Shown piece after piece: positions 1-12,900 of a stretch of DNA of 64,000 nucleotides. A model generated the notes under the pieces. It saw only the letters and a program-made list of their open reading frames with translations, searched no databases and was not told where the DNA came from. Location of the stretch: the NCBI GenBank assembly GCA_006937955.1, contig SSNP01000052.1, positions 766,940 through 830,939 of the forward strand, written 5' to 3'. The translations under genes and the position numbers were made by a program. Source of the stretch: Pachypanchax playfairii (Eukaryota; Chordata; Actinopteri; Cyprinodontiformes; Aplocheilidae). Position 1 is the stretch's first letter. Every line of letters begins with the position of its first letter.

Positions 1-606
1 TATCTAGAACCCACATTAAACAGAGGAGGCGATCTCTGGTTCTATCTATCTAGAACCTACATTAAACAGAGGAGGCGGTCTCTGGTTCCATCTATCTAGA
101 ACCTACATTAAACAGAGGAGATGGTCTCTGGTTCCATCTATCTAGAACCTACATTAAACAGAGGAGGTGGTCTCTGGTTCCATCTATCTAGAACCTACAT
201 TAAACAGAGGAGGCGGTCTCTGGTTCCATCTATCTAGAACCCACATTAAACAGAGGAGGCGGTCTCTGGTTCCATCTATCTAGAACCTACATTAAACAGA
301 GGAGTTGGTCTCTGGTTCCATCTATCTAGAACCTACATTAAACAGAGGAGATGGTTCCATCTATCTAGAACCTACATTAAACAGAGGAGGTGGTCTCTGG
401 TTCCATCTATCTAGAACCTACATTAAACAGAGGAGGTGGTCTCTGGTTCCATCTATCTAGAACCTACGTTAAACAGAGGAGGCTGTCTCTGGTTCCATCT
501 ATCTAGAACCTACGTTAAACAGACGAGAAGGTCTCTGGTTCCATCTATCTAGAACCTACATTAAACAGAGGAGGCGGTCTCTGGTTCCATCTATCTAGAA
601 CCTTTA
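1..606. repeat. 46-bp minisatellite, about 13 copies
   Basis: Tandem units of 46 bp, each beginning TATCTAGAACCTACATTAAA and ending in CTGGTTCCATC, run from the window edge to about 606. Successive starts at 1, 47 and 93 fix the period. One unit near 340-360 is shortened and a few carry single substitutions. The array continues off the left edge, so its true length is unknown. No coding content. Confidence 0.95.
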
Positions 607-1724
607 ACGCTGAACTGACTCTTCTTCACAGTTTCATAATAATCCAAACTGTGAAACATGCAGCATCTTGTATGAACAGATAACATAGACCTAACGAGTC
701 TCAGGTGGATCAGGGATCTCGATGATCCTTCTCAGACTTTTGTCCCAACAACAATCTGTAAACCTGAAACTTCTGAACCTTGACCAGAACAGAAAGCGTT
801 CAGCTGAAGGTGAAACATCTGAAACAAAAAGCGTCCTGTAAACTCGTCTTTCACTTACATCCAGGTAGAAGTCGTCATTCCATCATAAACCAGGTGTGTT
901 TCAGAGTGAGACTGCTGCTGATACTGTGTCGCTGCTCGCAGTGACGAGAGGATTTAAGGAAAGGGGAGGAGCAAAAGGAGGTGACAGAGGAAAGTTTGGA
1001 GGCATTTAAGGTAGTTCGTAGAAAGCCTTGACATAGTTTATATTGTGTAAGTGCAACAATGGAAAGAGTCCAAGTTGATAATTAAAGGTGATGACAGAAG
1101 ACTGAAGAACTCTGTGTGACAGTCATTAACACACAAACTCCCCGTGAGTGTCTCAATTTACAAAGTGAAGAGGATTCATAGAGACATCTCATTGTTTATG
1201 TGAACTTCTGACACGCCTCCCATCTCTCTCACTACTAACCGCTAATTCAATCTACAATTTCACAAAAAAGATTCTCTTCATTATTTTCTAATTAATAAAG
1301 TGGAACGTGAAGCTGAGCTGCAAGAAAAGTGAATCCCAGTTCAGAGCAGCTCCAATAGAAAAACACTGCAGGAGAAACCGACTTGGTTCTGGTAAAAACC
1401 ACATGTGACACTCGCACCTTGACTTGCACAACAGACCTGAAAGTACTTCTAGTTTGGCACAAAAACTGTGACAATCAGGATTCTGTCAGAGCCTGGAGGA
1501 TGTTACATAACTAACATAGTTTCTGATAGATTACCAGAAAGACACACAGAGAGGAAGACAGTTGAAAATGTTCCGCTTGTCCCTCATGAAGACGGGTGGG
1601 AGTCGGGACCAGATCAGGACAGTCAAGGAACAAGTTATTATCATGAAGAACAAAGTGGAGGATGCACGAGTAGATGATGTTTCAAAACCTCATGACAGAA
1701 CCTGGTTCAAGTTCTGGTCTGAGT
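607..1724. other. Intergenic sequence, no gene seen
   Basis: AT-rich single-copy-looking DNA between two minisatellites. Only short reading frames without recognisable protein similarity occur. I see no splice-flanked exon, RNA gene or clear mobile element. Confidence 0.5.
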
Positions 1725-4558
1725 TAGCTAGAACCCTCTACAGGAGATCCTTCCTGTCCACAGCTAGAACCTTCTACAGGAGATCCTTCCTGTCTACAGC
1801 TAGAACCCTCTACAGGAGATCCTTCCTGTCCACAGCTAGAACCCTCTACAGGAGATCCTTCCTGTCTACAGCTAGAACCCTCTACAGGAGATCCTTCCTG
1901 TCTACAGCTAGAACCCTCTACAGGAGATCCTTCCTGTCCACAGCTAGAACCCTCTACAGGAGATCCTTCCCGTCTACAGCTAGAACCCTCTACAGGAGAT
2001 CCTTCCCGTCTACAGCTAGAACCCTCTACAGGAGATCCTTCCCGTCCACATCTAGAACCCTCTACAGGACATCCTTCCCGTCTACAGCTAGAACCCTCTA
2101 CAGGAGAACCTTCCTATCCACAGCTAGAACCCTCTACAGGAGATCCTTCCCGTCCACAGCTAGAACCCTCTACAGGAGATCCTTCCCGTCCACAGCTAGA
2201 ACCCTCTACAGGAGAACCTTCCTATCCACAGCTAGAACCCTCTACAGGAGATCCTTCCCGTCTACAGCTAGAACCCTCTACAGGAGAACCTTCCCGTCTA
2301 CAGCTAGAACCCTCTACAGGAGATCCTTCCTGTCTACAGCTAGAACCCTCTACAGGAGATCCTTCCTGTCTACAGCTAGAACCCTCTACAGGAGATCCTT
2401 CCCGTCTACAGCTAGAACCCTCTACAGGAGATCCTTCCCGTCCACAGCTAGAACCCTCTACAGGAGAACCTTCCTATCCACAGCTAGAACCCTCTACAGG
2501 AGATCCTTCCTGTCCACAGCTAGAACCCTCTACAGGAGAACCTTCCCGTCCACAGCTAGAACCCGCTACAGGAGCACCATCCTGTCCACAGCTAGAACCC
2601 TCTACAGGAGAACCTTCCTGTCTACAGCTAGAACCCTCTACTGGAGATCCTTCCCGTCCACAGCTAGAACCCTCTACAGGAGATCCTTCCCGTCCACAGC
2701 TAGAACCCTCTACAGGCCATCCTTCCTGTCTACAGCTAGAACCCTCTACAGGCGATCCTTCCTGTCCACAGCTAGAACCCTCTACAGGAGATCCTTCCCG
2801 TCTACAGCTAGAACCCTCTACAGGAGATCCTTCCCGTCTACAGCTAGAACCCTCTACAGGAGAACCTTCCTGTCTACAGCTAGAACCCTCTACTGGAGAT
2901 CCTTCCCGTCTACAGCTAGAACCCTCTACAGGAGATCCTTCCTGTCTACAGCTAGAACCCTCTACAGGAGATCCTTCCTGTCCACAGCTAGAACCCTCTA
3001 CAGGAGAACCTTCCTGTCCACAGCTAGAACCCTCTACAGGACATCCTTCCCGTCTACAGCTAGAACCCTCTACAGGAGAACCTTCCTGTCTACAGCTAGA
3101 ACCCTCTACTGGAGATCCTTCCCGTCCACAGCTAGAACCCTCTACAGGAGATCCTTCCTGTCTACAGCTAGAACCCTCTACAGGAGATCCTTCCTGTCCA
3201 CAGCTAGAACCCTCTACAGGAGAACCTTCCTGTCCACAGCTAGAACCCTCTACAGGACATCCTTCCCGTCTACAGCTAGAACCCTCTACAGGAGAACCTT
3301 CCTGTCTACAACTAGAACCCTCTACAGGCTATCCTTCCTGTCTACAGCTAGAACCCTCTACAGGAGATCCTTCCTATCCACAGCTAGAACCCTCTACAGG
3401 AGATCCTTCCCGTCCACAGCTAGAACCCTCTACAGGAGAACCTTCCTGTCCACAGCTAGAACCCTCTACAGGAGAACCTTCCTGTCCACAGCTAGAACCC
3501 TCTACAGGAGATCCTTCCCGTCTACAGCTAGAACCCTCTACAGGAGAACCTTCCCGTCTACAGCTAGAACCCTCTACAGGAGATCCTTCCTGTCTACAGC
3601 TAGAACCCTCTACAGGAGATCCTTCCTGTCTACAGCTAGAACCCTCTACAGGAGATCCTTCCTGTCTACAGCTAGAACCCTCTACAGGAGATCCTTCCCG
3701 TCTACAGCTAGAACCCTCTACAGGAGATCCTTCCCGTCTACAGCTAGAACCCTCTACAGGAGATCCTTCCTGTCCCAGCTAGAGCCCTCTACGGGAGATC
3801 CTTCCTGTCTACAGCTAGAACCCTCTACAGGAGATCCTTCCTGTCTACAGTTAGAACCCTCTACAGGAGATCCTTCCCGTCTACAGCTAGAACCCTCTAC
3901 AGGAGATCCTTCCCGTCTACAGCTAGAACCCTCTACAGGAGAACCTTCCCGTCTACAGCTAGAACCCTCTACAGGAGATCCTTCCTGTCTACAGCTAGAA
4001 CCCTCTACAGGAGATCCTTCCCGTCTACAGCTAGAACCCTCTACAGGAGATCCTTCCTGTCTACAGCTAGAACCCTCTACAGGAGATCCTTCCTGTCCAC
4101 AGCTAGAACCCTCTACGGGAGATCCTTCCTGTCTACAGCTAGAACCCTCTACAGGAGATCCTTCCTGTCCACATCTAGAACCCTCTACAGGAGATCCTTC
4201 CTGTCCACAGCTAGAACCCTCTACAGGAGATCCTTCCTGTCTACAGCTAGAACCCTCTACAGGAGATCCTTCCTGTCTACAGTTAGAACCCTCTACAGGA
4301 GATCCTTCCTGTCTACAGTTAGAACCCTCTACAGGAGATCCTTCCCGTCTACAGCTAGAACCCTCTACAGGAGAACCTTCCCGTCTACAGCTAGAACCCT
4401 CTACAGGAGATCCTTCCCGTCTACAGCTAGAACCCTCTACAGGAGATCCTTCCTGTCTACAGCTAGAACCCTCTACAGGAGATCCTTCCTGTCTACAGCT
4501 AGAACCCTCTACAGGAGATCCTTCCCGTCCACAGCTAGAACCCTCTACAGGAGAACCT
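1725..4558. repeat. 36-bp minisatellite array A, about 79 copies
   Basis: Perfect-period 36-bp units beginning CTAGAACCCTCTACAGGAGA and ending in a CCTTCC(T/C)GTC(T/C)ACAG segment. The common variants are GAGAACC or GACATCC for GAGATCC, and CCTATCC for CCTGTCC. A 1-bp deletion near 3775 shifts the phase. Because 36 is divisible by three, the array stays open over kilobases on both strands, giving artefactual 12-residue repeats such as ARTLYRRSFLST. The same unit in opposite orientation forms array B at 9934-13536. Confidence 0.97.
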
Positions 4559-5562
<1,004 letters not shown>

Positions 5563-5595
<33 letters not shown>

Positions 5596-5604
5596 ACACA
5601 CACA
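5563..5604. repeat. (CA)n microsatellite, short
   Basis: About 20 CA units with one CT interruption, flanking the dispersed repeat just upstream. Confidence 0.95.
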
Positions 5605-6917
5605 GGGAAGAATGGCGGCCTCAGAAGGAGAGTGTCTGTGCATCTCTTCCAAGTCAAATTCTCTGTATTGTGCAAATGATACCTGGAAATCTGATTCTTC
5701 ATGTGTTGAAACACCATTAAAGACTGTGTAATTCCTTCATTTTCGGTTTGAAGAATGAAGAACAGCATTTAGTTTCTGTTCAACTTGTCAAACAATACCT
5801 GCAAATGCCAAACAGCTTATTCTGCTATTGACTTGTTTTTTGAAGAATTTACTGAATTTAATGTTTGAAGTCTGAGGAAACAAGAACCAGACAGAACCAC
5901 AACAGCCTGGTATCACCCCGAACTCTGGAGGTAGTCTCTGATGAACCCCTTTGTGTGGGAGAGAACAGAGTTCAGCCCCAGACTGGTTACAGAACATGGA
6001 GTTGAAGCTGCTTCCACTGAAGACGAGTCTTATTTTTATGGCGGTTTCTGTGTCTTTTCCACACTTTGGCAATACGATCTAATTACTGAACACCTTTCTA
6101 TTCTTGGCATCTACCTGTTTGGTGGTCTGGTGTCACCTGTCAGTGTCCCAGCTGTGAGACGTGAGTGAATGATAAACTGTAGTGTAAAACACTTTGTGTT
6201 GTCTGAGTTGAAAAGCCGTACAGGTGCAACAGTTACCCCGAGACCTCGCTCTCACTTTGATTCCTCTTCTCAAAGCTGTTGGTGATAAATGGCGGGTTCA
6301 TGTGCAAAGCAGTGATGGTTGCACATGTTTCCTTGCAGGTAACCAAATACTCCACAATGAAAAAAGACACGCTGCGTCTGACAGATTATTTCTAGTTTTT
6401 ATATCTCACATGTACACTTGATTGTGTAAAATGAGGAAAATATAAAACAAACAAACAGAATACTTGTTGATGGAAGAGGCAGATGATTTAAGTGAAACAG
6501 TAATACGTGTCACGCTGGCTGCTGTAGAGGAGTTAGCTTTGTGTTTCTGCAGCAGGTTATTGCTCAGTGTGCTGAAACTAGTCTCATTGATACAGATGAG
6601 GGTTTTTCCCAGAACAGCTGGCGCTTCATGTTACCTTACTGTTTATCTGAAAGTCATTTTCCAACTTATTAACATTAAAGCTTCAGTCAGCAGAAATGTG
6701 AATGTGTTCTTGTGGACTCTGGACTCGCCTCAGCTTTGTGTTTACCTCACAGGAATCGCCCTATAATAAACAGGACAGCGCCATCCTGTGGACGAATGAT
6801 CTACTGAGACTTTACTCTTGTCTCTAGTACTGCAGAGTCCACAGCTGGTCCTTCACTGAGTCAGAATGAGATGTCCAAGAGATGCAGGAACCACTCAGCT
6901 GGAAGGAAACGCTCTCC
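5605..6917. other. narf downstream region and probable 3' UTR
   Basis: Lies 3' of the narf stop codon (narf is on the minus strand). It probably contains the narf 3' UTR proximally, but I could not place a convincing poly(A) signal. A reading frame at 5941-6168 on the plus strand has no recognisable similarity or splice context. Nothing else supported. Confidence 0.4.
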
Positions 6918-9900
6918 TCACCACTGCATGTGTGGAGGCTGCGTGTGCGCCTGACTCGGACTTCCATACTCAGTATGTAGCAGCCTGCTTGTCTGCTGGG
7001 AGTCCTTGCCCTGCAGCCAGTCTTCATAGAGGGTTTTCAGGACAGGGTTCAGTTCTGGGAGTCGAACTGGCAGGCTGCTGTAGACCTCCTCCATCTGCTG
7101 TACCAGAGCTTTATCCACCCGACCTTCTACCTCACTCTCCGCCTGACCTCGGCCGCTCAGGCACCCTGAGGGGAAAACAAGAGAGAGATAAGCTCAATGT
7201 TTCTGCTCACAGCTGACAGGCGTCAACAGAAACAGCTGTGATGTAACCAGTCTTTACCTCCAGGACAGGACAGCACCTCTACCAGCTGGTAAGGGACACG
7301 CCCCTTCCTCATTCGATGTACCAAAGTCTGGATGTTCCGAAAACCATAAATGGCAGCAAACTGCAGTAGTGTTTCTCCATCCCGCTCCAGTGTCACTTCC
7401 TGGAAGTCCCGATTCCTGGAAAACCCAAATAATGCCACGTGAGATCAGAAACATCCGTCAATATTTACCAGTCAAGCTGCAGCGCTGTGGAAAACTATTA
7501 CCCCCTTAACCTTTACTTCTGTTTTTATGTTACTGGTAAATATTTCAGATCCACCTGGTCCATGTGATGAAGTGATTTCATCAGGTGTTTCTGAAACATT
7601 CACCAGGACAAAAACCAAAACACAAGATCAGTCAGGGGGTCAAATACTTATTCACATCCCTGTATGTGACATATTGATCTGAACACTGTACAGAATAATG
7701 AAGAGAACAACCATCTGGTCTCCAACCTGAGTGTTTTATATGTGATCTTCTGCACATCCAGACCAAACAGCTCCTTCGCAGCGTGTTTGAACACGTGTTC
7801 CAGGAAACCCTCAGACCCTCGACCATCGTGCCTCATCAGTACCACTTCTCCACCGTCTCCCAGCCTGCATGTACATAAAAACCCAGTCAGTCGCTGCATT
7901 TATAGAATGACAGATTCAGATTCTTCTGAACTTACATGTGGTCCAGTGGAACCGAGTCCAGCTCCTCCACAGAAACCTTTTTCTTCTCCATCAGGTGATA
8001 GATCTCTCCTGAAACAGGGATCAAACCATCGAGTCAACAACTCGACTTCATCACTCTGAACCTCCAGCTGGAGCAGAGAAACTACAGAAACTTTTCAAAC
8101 AGCTTGAGGAACGTGACTCTCCACTGCAGCTTCATTAAACAGTTTAAATGAGTCTCTGAGGAGCATGAAGGACGAGGACACCAGCTGGACTTGGAGACCT
8201 GAGACCTTTAACCCAAACCCAGTCTAGGATCCAGGCTGCTGGACTATAGAAACATCATAATCCAGATAGTTTTAGTTAAAACTGAAATCTGAGTTTGGAA
8301 GAATGTTCTTTGAAACTTTTCTGTTGAGCATCTTTAAATCTAACAAAGTATTTATAAAAACAGAAGCGGTTCTCTGGATGAATGTTTTATTCAGGAATGA
8401 TTTGAAAGGCGAACACCGACTGATTCGACCTAATTTTCTATGTGATGGATCAATGTGGTGCACGACAGCGAGCGCTGCTGAGTAGGGAGGAGCTCCTCTG
8501 TGAACCTCAGTGTTCCAGCAGCACTGATGCTGCACCCTCATCGACGTCAGCGTCCAGATTTTAAATAACGGAGAGATTGTTTGGACATTAAATCAACAGG
8601 AATCTATATTTCAATGAACTGCACGACTCTATCCAGAATAAATGTTCCAACTTTGGTAACTAGTGCACGAAGACGTGCACGTGTTCTGAGAAACAAAGTA
8701 AAAACTGAAATGGAAACATATTGTTAAGGTAAGAATTCCTTCGATCCACACGGACGAGAATAAAATCTAAATGACAATAAGTCTGAGAATCACAACCTTT
8801 TTAAAATAAACTATTTCTAAGTTCTACTGTGGGTTCTCAGATGTTTCCTCAAAGAACCAATAAGATCAAAATGATTGTCATCTTCCACTGTTAAAAGTGA
8901 AGTCACATGATTCCATCTACAGGAGGTGTCATGTTGGATTTTTGGAGCCAGAGTCTGTAAGCCCCGCCCACGCTCACACACATCTATGACCTGTTCTAGT
9001 TTTTATCTGAGTCAATAAGAAGAACTGATCGTTTGCTCAGTGAGGTTCATGGTTCCAGGTTTGTTTAGTAAATTTGAAAACACTGTGATGTCACAAAACA
9101 GCTGATGCTTCCTGTTGTGAAGCATCAGCTGTAAGGTCACATGACTTCCAGACAGGAGGAAGTAGCTGGAGTTTATTTAATTGTGTGAAATGTAATCTAA
9201 CTTGAATCTTTCTCATTCCATCTGAGGGAGGGTGAGTTCCTGCTTACAGCAGCTGTCTGGTATAAACAAAACCTCTTTCACTTACTGGAGGTGAGGACAC
9301 AGTCAACATCCCTGGTCTCCATCATACTGTTGTAAAACTCCTCACGTACGGCCTCCAGTTTCTTATCAAAGCAGGGAGCCACCACCACATGATAAACCTT
9401 CTCTGGACTCAGTTTCTGTTGGAAGAAACAAACAGAAGAACTGAAAAAAGAACCGAAACGTGTTTGTAGTTATTGTGTTGGACAAATAATGACACGTAAC
9501 AGCATCTTTATTTATTTCTGTTATCTGTTTTCATGCCGTCATGTGCTGCAGCTCAGTAAACATGAATAAAAATGACCTGCAGGTTTATTTTGGAGTTTCA
9601 CAGAAATGTGTAAACTACATAGAAATCAATAATGATAGAGAAGGGCTGCAGTTTAATTCTACTGTTACATCTAATGCACCTGGTTCCAAAATTAAATACC
9701 CTAAAAGTTTCTAGTTCCCATTTCCCAGGTACATCAAATGCAGCACAAGAACATCTGTTGTCTTGTTCTGCAACAAGTGCAAATGATGTGACTCAGAACC
9801 CTCAGAATGAGTTTTCTATCAAGAGTCTAATTCAGAGTCCTCATCATGACTTATATACAAATATAGAAGTTGTTTAATTAAAATGATTTAAACTCAATTA

Positions 9901-12900
9901 TATTTATTAATCCCTGAAAGTAAATGAGATGTTTCCTGTAGAGGGTTCTAGCTGTGGACAGGATGGATCTCCTGTAGAGGGTTCTAGCTGTGGACGGGAA
10001 GGATCTCCTGTAGAGGGTTCTAGCTGTGGACAGGATGGATCTCCTGTAGAGGGTTCTAGCTGTGGACAGGACGGATCTCCTGTAGAGGGTTCTAGCTGTG
10101 GACGGGAAGGATCTCCTGTAGAGGGTTCTAGCTGTGGACAGGAAGGTTCTCCTATAGAGGGTTCTAGCTGTGGAGGGAAGGATCTCCTGTAGAGGGTTCT
10201 AGCTGTGGACAGGAAGGTTCTCCTATAGAGGGTTCTAGCTGTGGACGGGAAGGATCTCCTGTAGAGGGTTCTAGCTGTGGACAGGATGGATCTCCTGTAG
10301 AGGGTTCTAGCTGTGGACGGGACGGATCTCCTGTAGAGGGTTCTAGCTGTGGACAGGAAGGTTCTCCTATAGAGGGTTCTAGCTGTGGACGGGAAGGATC
10401 TCCTGAAGAGGGTTCTAGCTGTGGACAGGATGGATCTCCTGTAGAGGGTTCTAGCTGTGGACGGGAAGGATCTCCTGTAGAGGGTTCTAGCTGTGGACAG
10501 GAAGGTTCTCCTATAGAGGGTTCTAGCTGTGGACGGGAAGGATCTCCTGTAGAGGGTTCTAGCTGTGGACAGGAAGGATCTCCTATAGAGGGTTCTAGCT
10601 GTGGACGGGAAGGATCTCCTGTAGAGGGTTCTAGCTGTGGACGGGAAGGATCTCCTGTAGAGGGTTCTAGCTGTGGAGAGGAAGGATCTCCTGTAGAGGG
10701 TTCTAGCTGTGGACAGGAAGGTTCTCCTGTAGAGGGTTCTATCTGTGGACAGGATGGATCTCCTGTAGAGGGTTCTAGCTGTATACAGGAAGGATCTCCT
10801 GTAGAGGGTTCTAGCTGTGGAGAGGAAGGATCTCCTGTAGAGGGTTCTAGCTGTGGACAGGAAGGTTCTCCTATAGAGGGTTCTAGCTGTGGACGGGAAG
10901 GATCTCCTGTAGAGGGTTCTAGCTGTGGACGGGAAGGATCTCCTGTAGAGGGTTCTAGCTGTGGACAGGATGGATCTCCTGTAGAGGGTTCTAGCTGTAG
11001 ACAGGAAGGATCTCCTGTAGAGGGTTCTAGCTGTAGACAGGAAGGATCTCCTGTAGAGGGTTCTAGCTGTGGACGGGAAGGATCTCCTGTAGAGGGTTCT
11101 AGCTGTGGACGGGAAGGATCTCCTGTAGAGGGTTCTAGCTGTGGACAGGAAGGTTCTCCTATAGAGGGTTCTAGCTGTGGACGGGAAGGATCTCCTGTAG
11201 AGGGGTCTAGCTGTGGACAGGACGGATCGCCTGTAGAGGGTTCTAGCTGTGGACGGGAAGGATCTCCTGTAGAGGGTTCTAGCTGTGGAGAGGAAGGATT
11301 TCCTGTAGAGGGTTCTAGCTGTGGACAGGAAGTTCTCCTATAGAGGGTTCTAGCTGTGGACGGGAAGGATCTCCTGTAGAGGGTTCTAGCTGTGGACGGG
11401 AAGGATCTCCTGTAGAGGGTTCTAGCTGTGGACAGGAAGGTTCTCCTGTAGAGGGTTCTATCTGTGGACAGGAAGGATCTCCTGTAGAGGGTTCTAGCTG
11501 TGGAGAGGAAGGATCTCCTGTAGAGGGTTCTAGCTGTGGACGGGAAGGATCTCCTGTAGAGGGTTCTAGCTGTGGACGGGAAGGATCTCCTGTAGAGGTG
11601 TCTAGCCGTGGACGGGAAGGATCTCCTGTAGAGGGTTCTAGGTGTGGACAGGAAGGATCTCCTGTAGAGGGTTCTAGTTGTGGACAGGAAGGATCTCCTG
11701 TAGAGGGTTCTAGCTGTGGACAGGAAGGATCTCCTGTAGAGGGTTCTAGCTGTGGACAGGAAGGATCTCCTGTAGAGGGTTCTAGCTGTAGACAGGAAGG
11801 TTCTCCTGTAGAGGGTTCTAGCTGAGGACAGGAAGGATCTCCTGTAGAGGGTTCTAGCTGTGGACAGGATGGATCTCCTGTAGAGGGTTCTAGCTGTGGA
11901 CAGGAAGGTTCTCCTGTAGAGGGTTCTATCTGTGGACAGGAAGGATCTCCTGTAGAGGGTTCTAGCTGTGGAGAGGAAGGATCTCCTGTAGAGGGTTCTA
12001 GCTGTGGACGGGAAGGATCTCCTGTAGAGGGTTCTAGCTGTGGACGGGAAGGATCTCCTGTAGAGGGTTCTAGCTGTGGACGGGAAGGATCTCCTGAAGA
12101 GGGTTCTAGCTGTAGACAGGAAGGTTCTCCTATAGAGGGTTCTAGCTGTGGACGGGAAGGATCTCCTGTAGAGGGTTCTAGCTGTGGACAGGAAGGATCT
12201 CCTGTAGAGGGTTCTAGCTGTGGACAGGAAGGATCTCCTGTAGAGGGTTCTAGCTGTGGAGAGGAAGGATCTCCTGTAGAGGGTTCTAGCTGTGGACAGG
12301 AAGGTTCTCCTGTAGAGGGTTCTAGCTGTGGACAGGAAGGATCTCCTGTAGAGGGTTCTAGCTGTGGACAGGAAGGATCTCCTGTAGAGGGTTCTAGCTG
12401 TGGACAGGAAGGTTCTCCTGTAGAGGGGTCTATCTGTGGACAGGATGGATCTCCTGTAGAGGGTTCTAGCTGTAGACAGGAAGGATCTCCTGTAGAGGGT
12501 TCTAGCTGTAGACAGGAAGGATCTCCTGTAGAGGGTTCTAGTTGTGGACGGGAAGGATCTCCTGTAGAGGGTTCTAGTTGTGGACGGGAAGGATCTCCTG
12601 TAGAGGGTTCTAGCTGTAGACAGGAAGGTTCTCCTGTAGAGGGTTCTAGCTGAGGACAGGAAGGATCTCCTGTAGAGGGTTCTAGCTGTGGAGAGGAACG
12701 ATCTCCTGTAGAGGGTTCTAGGTGTGGACAGGATGGATCTCCTGTAGAGGGTTCTAGCTGTAGACAGGAAGGATCTCCTGTAGAGGGTTCTAGGTGTGGA
12801 CAGGAAGGATCTCCTGTAGAGGGTTCTAGTTGTGGACGGGAAGGATCTCCTGTAGAGGGTTCTAGTTGTGGACGGGAAGGATCTCCTGTAGAGGGTTCTA

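Noticed and set aside
5941..6168. 75-aa open frame downstream of narf
   Set aside because: No recognisable similarity and no splice or start context; left as unassigned intergenic DNA.
7500..7665. Possible degraded mariner end (GGGGTCAAATACTTATTC and nearby)
   Set aside because: Reminiscent of Tc1/mariner termini, but only one end is visible, with no paired inverted repeat.
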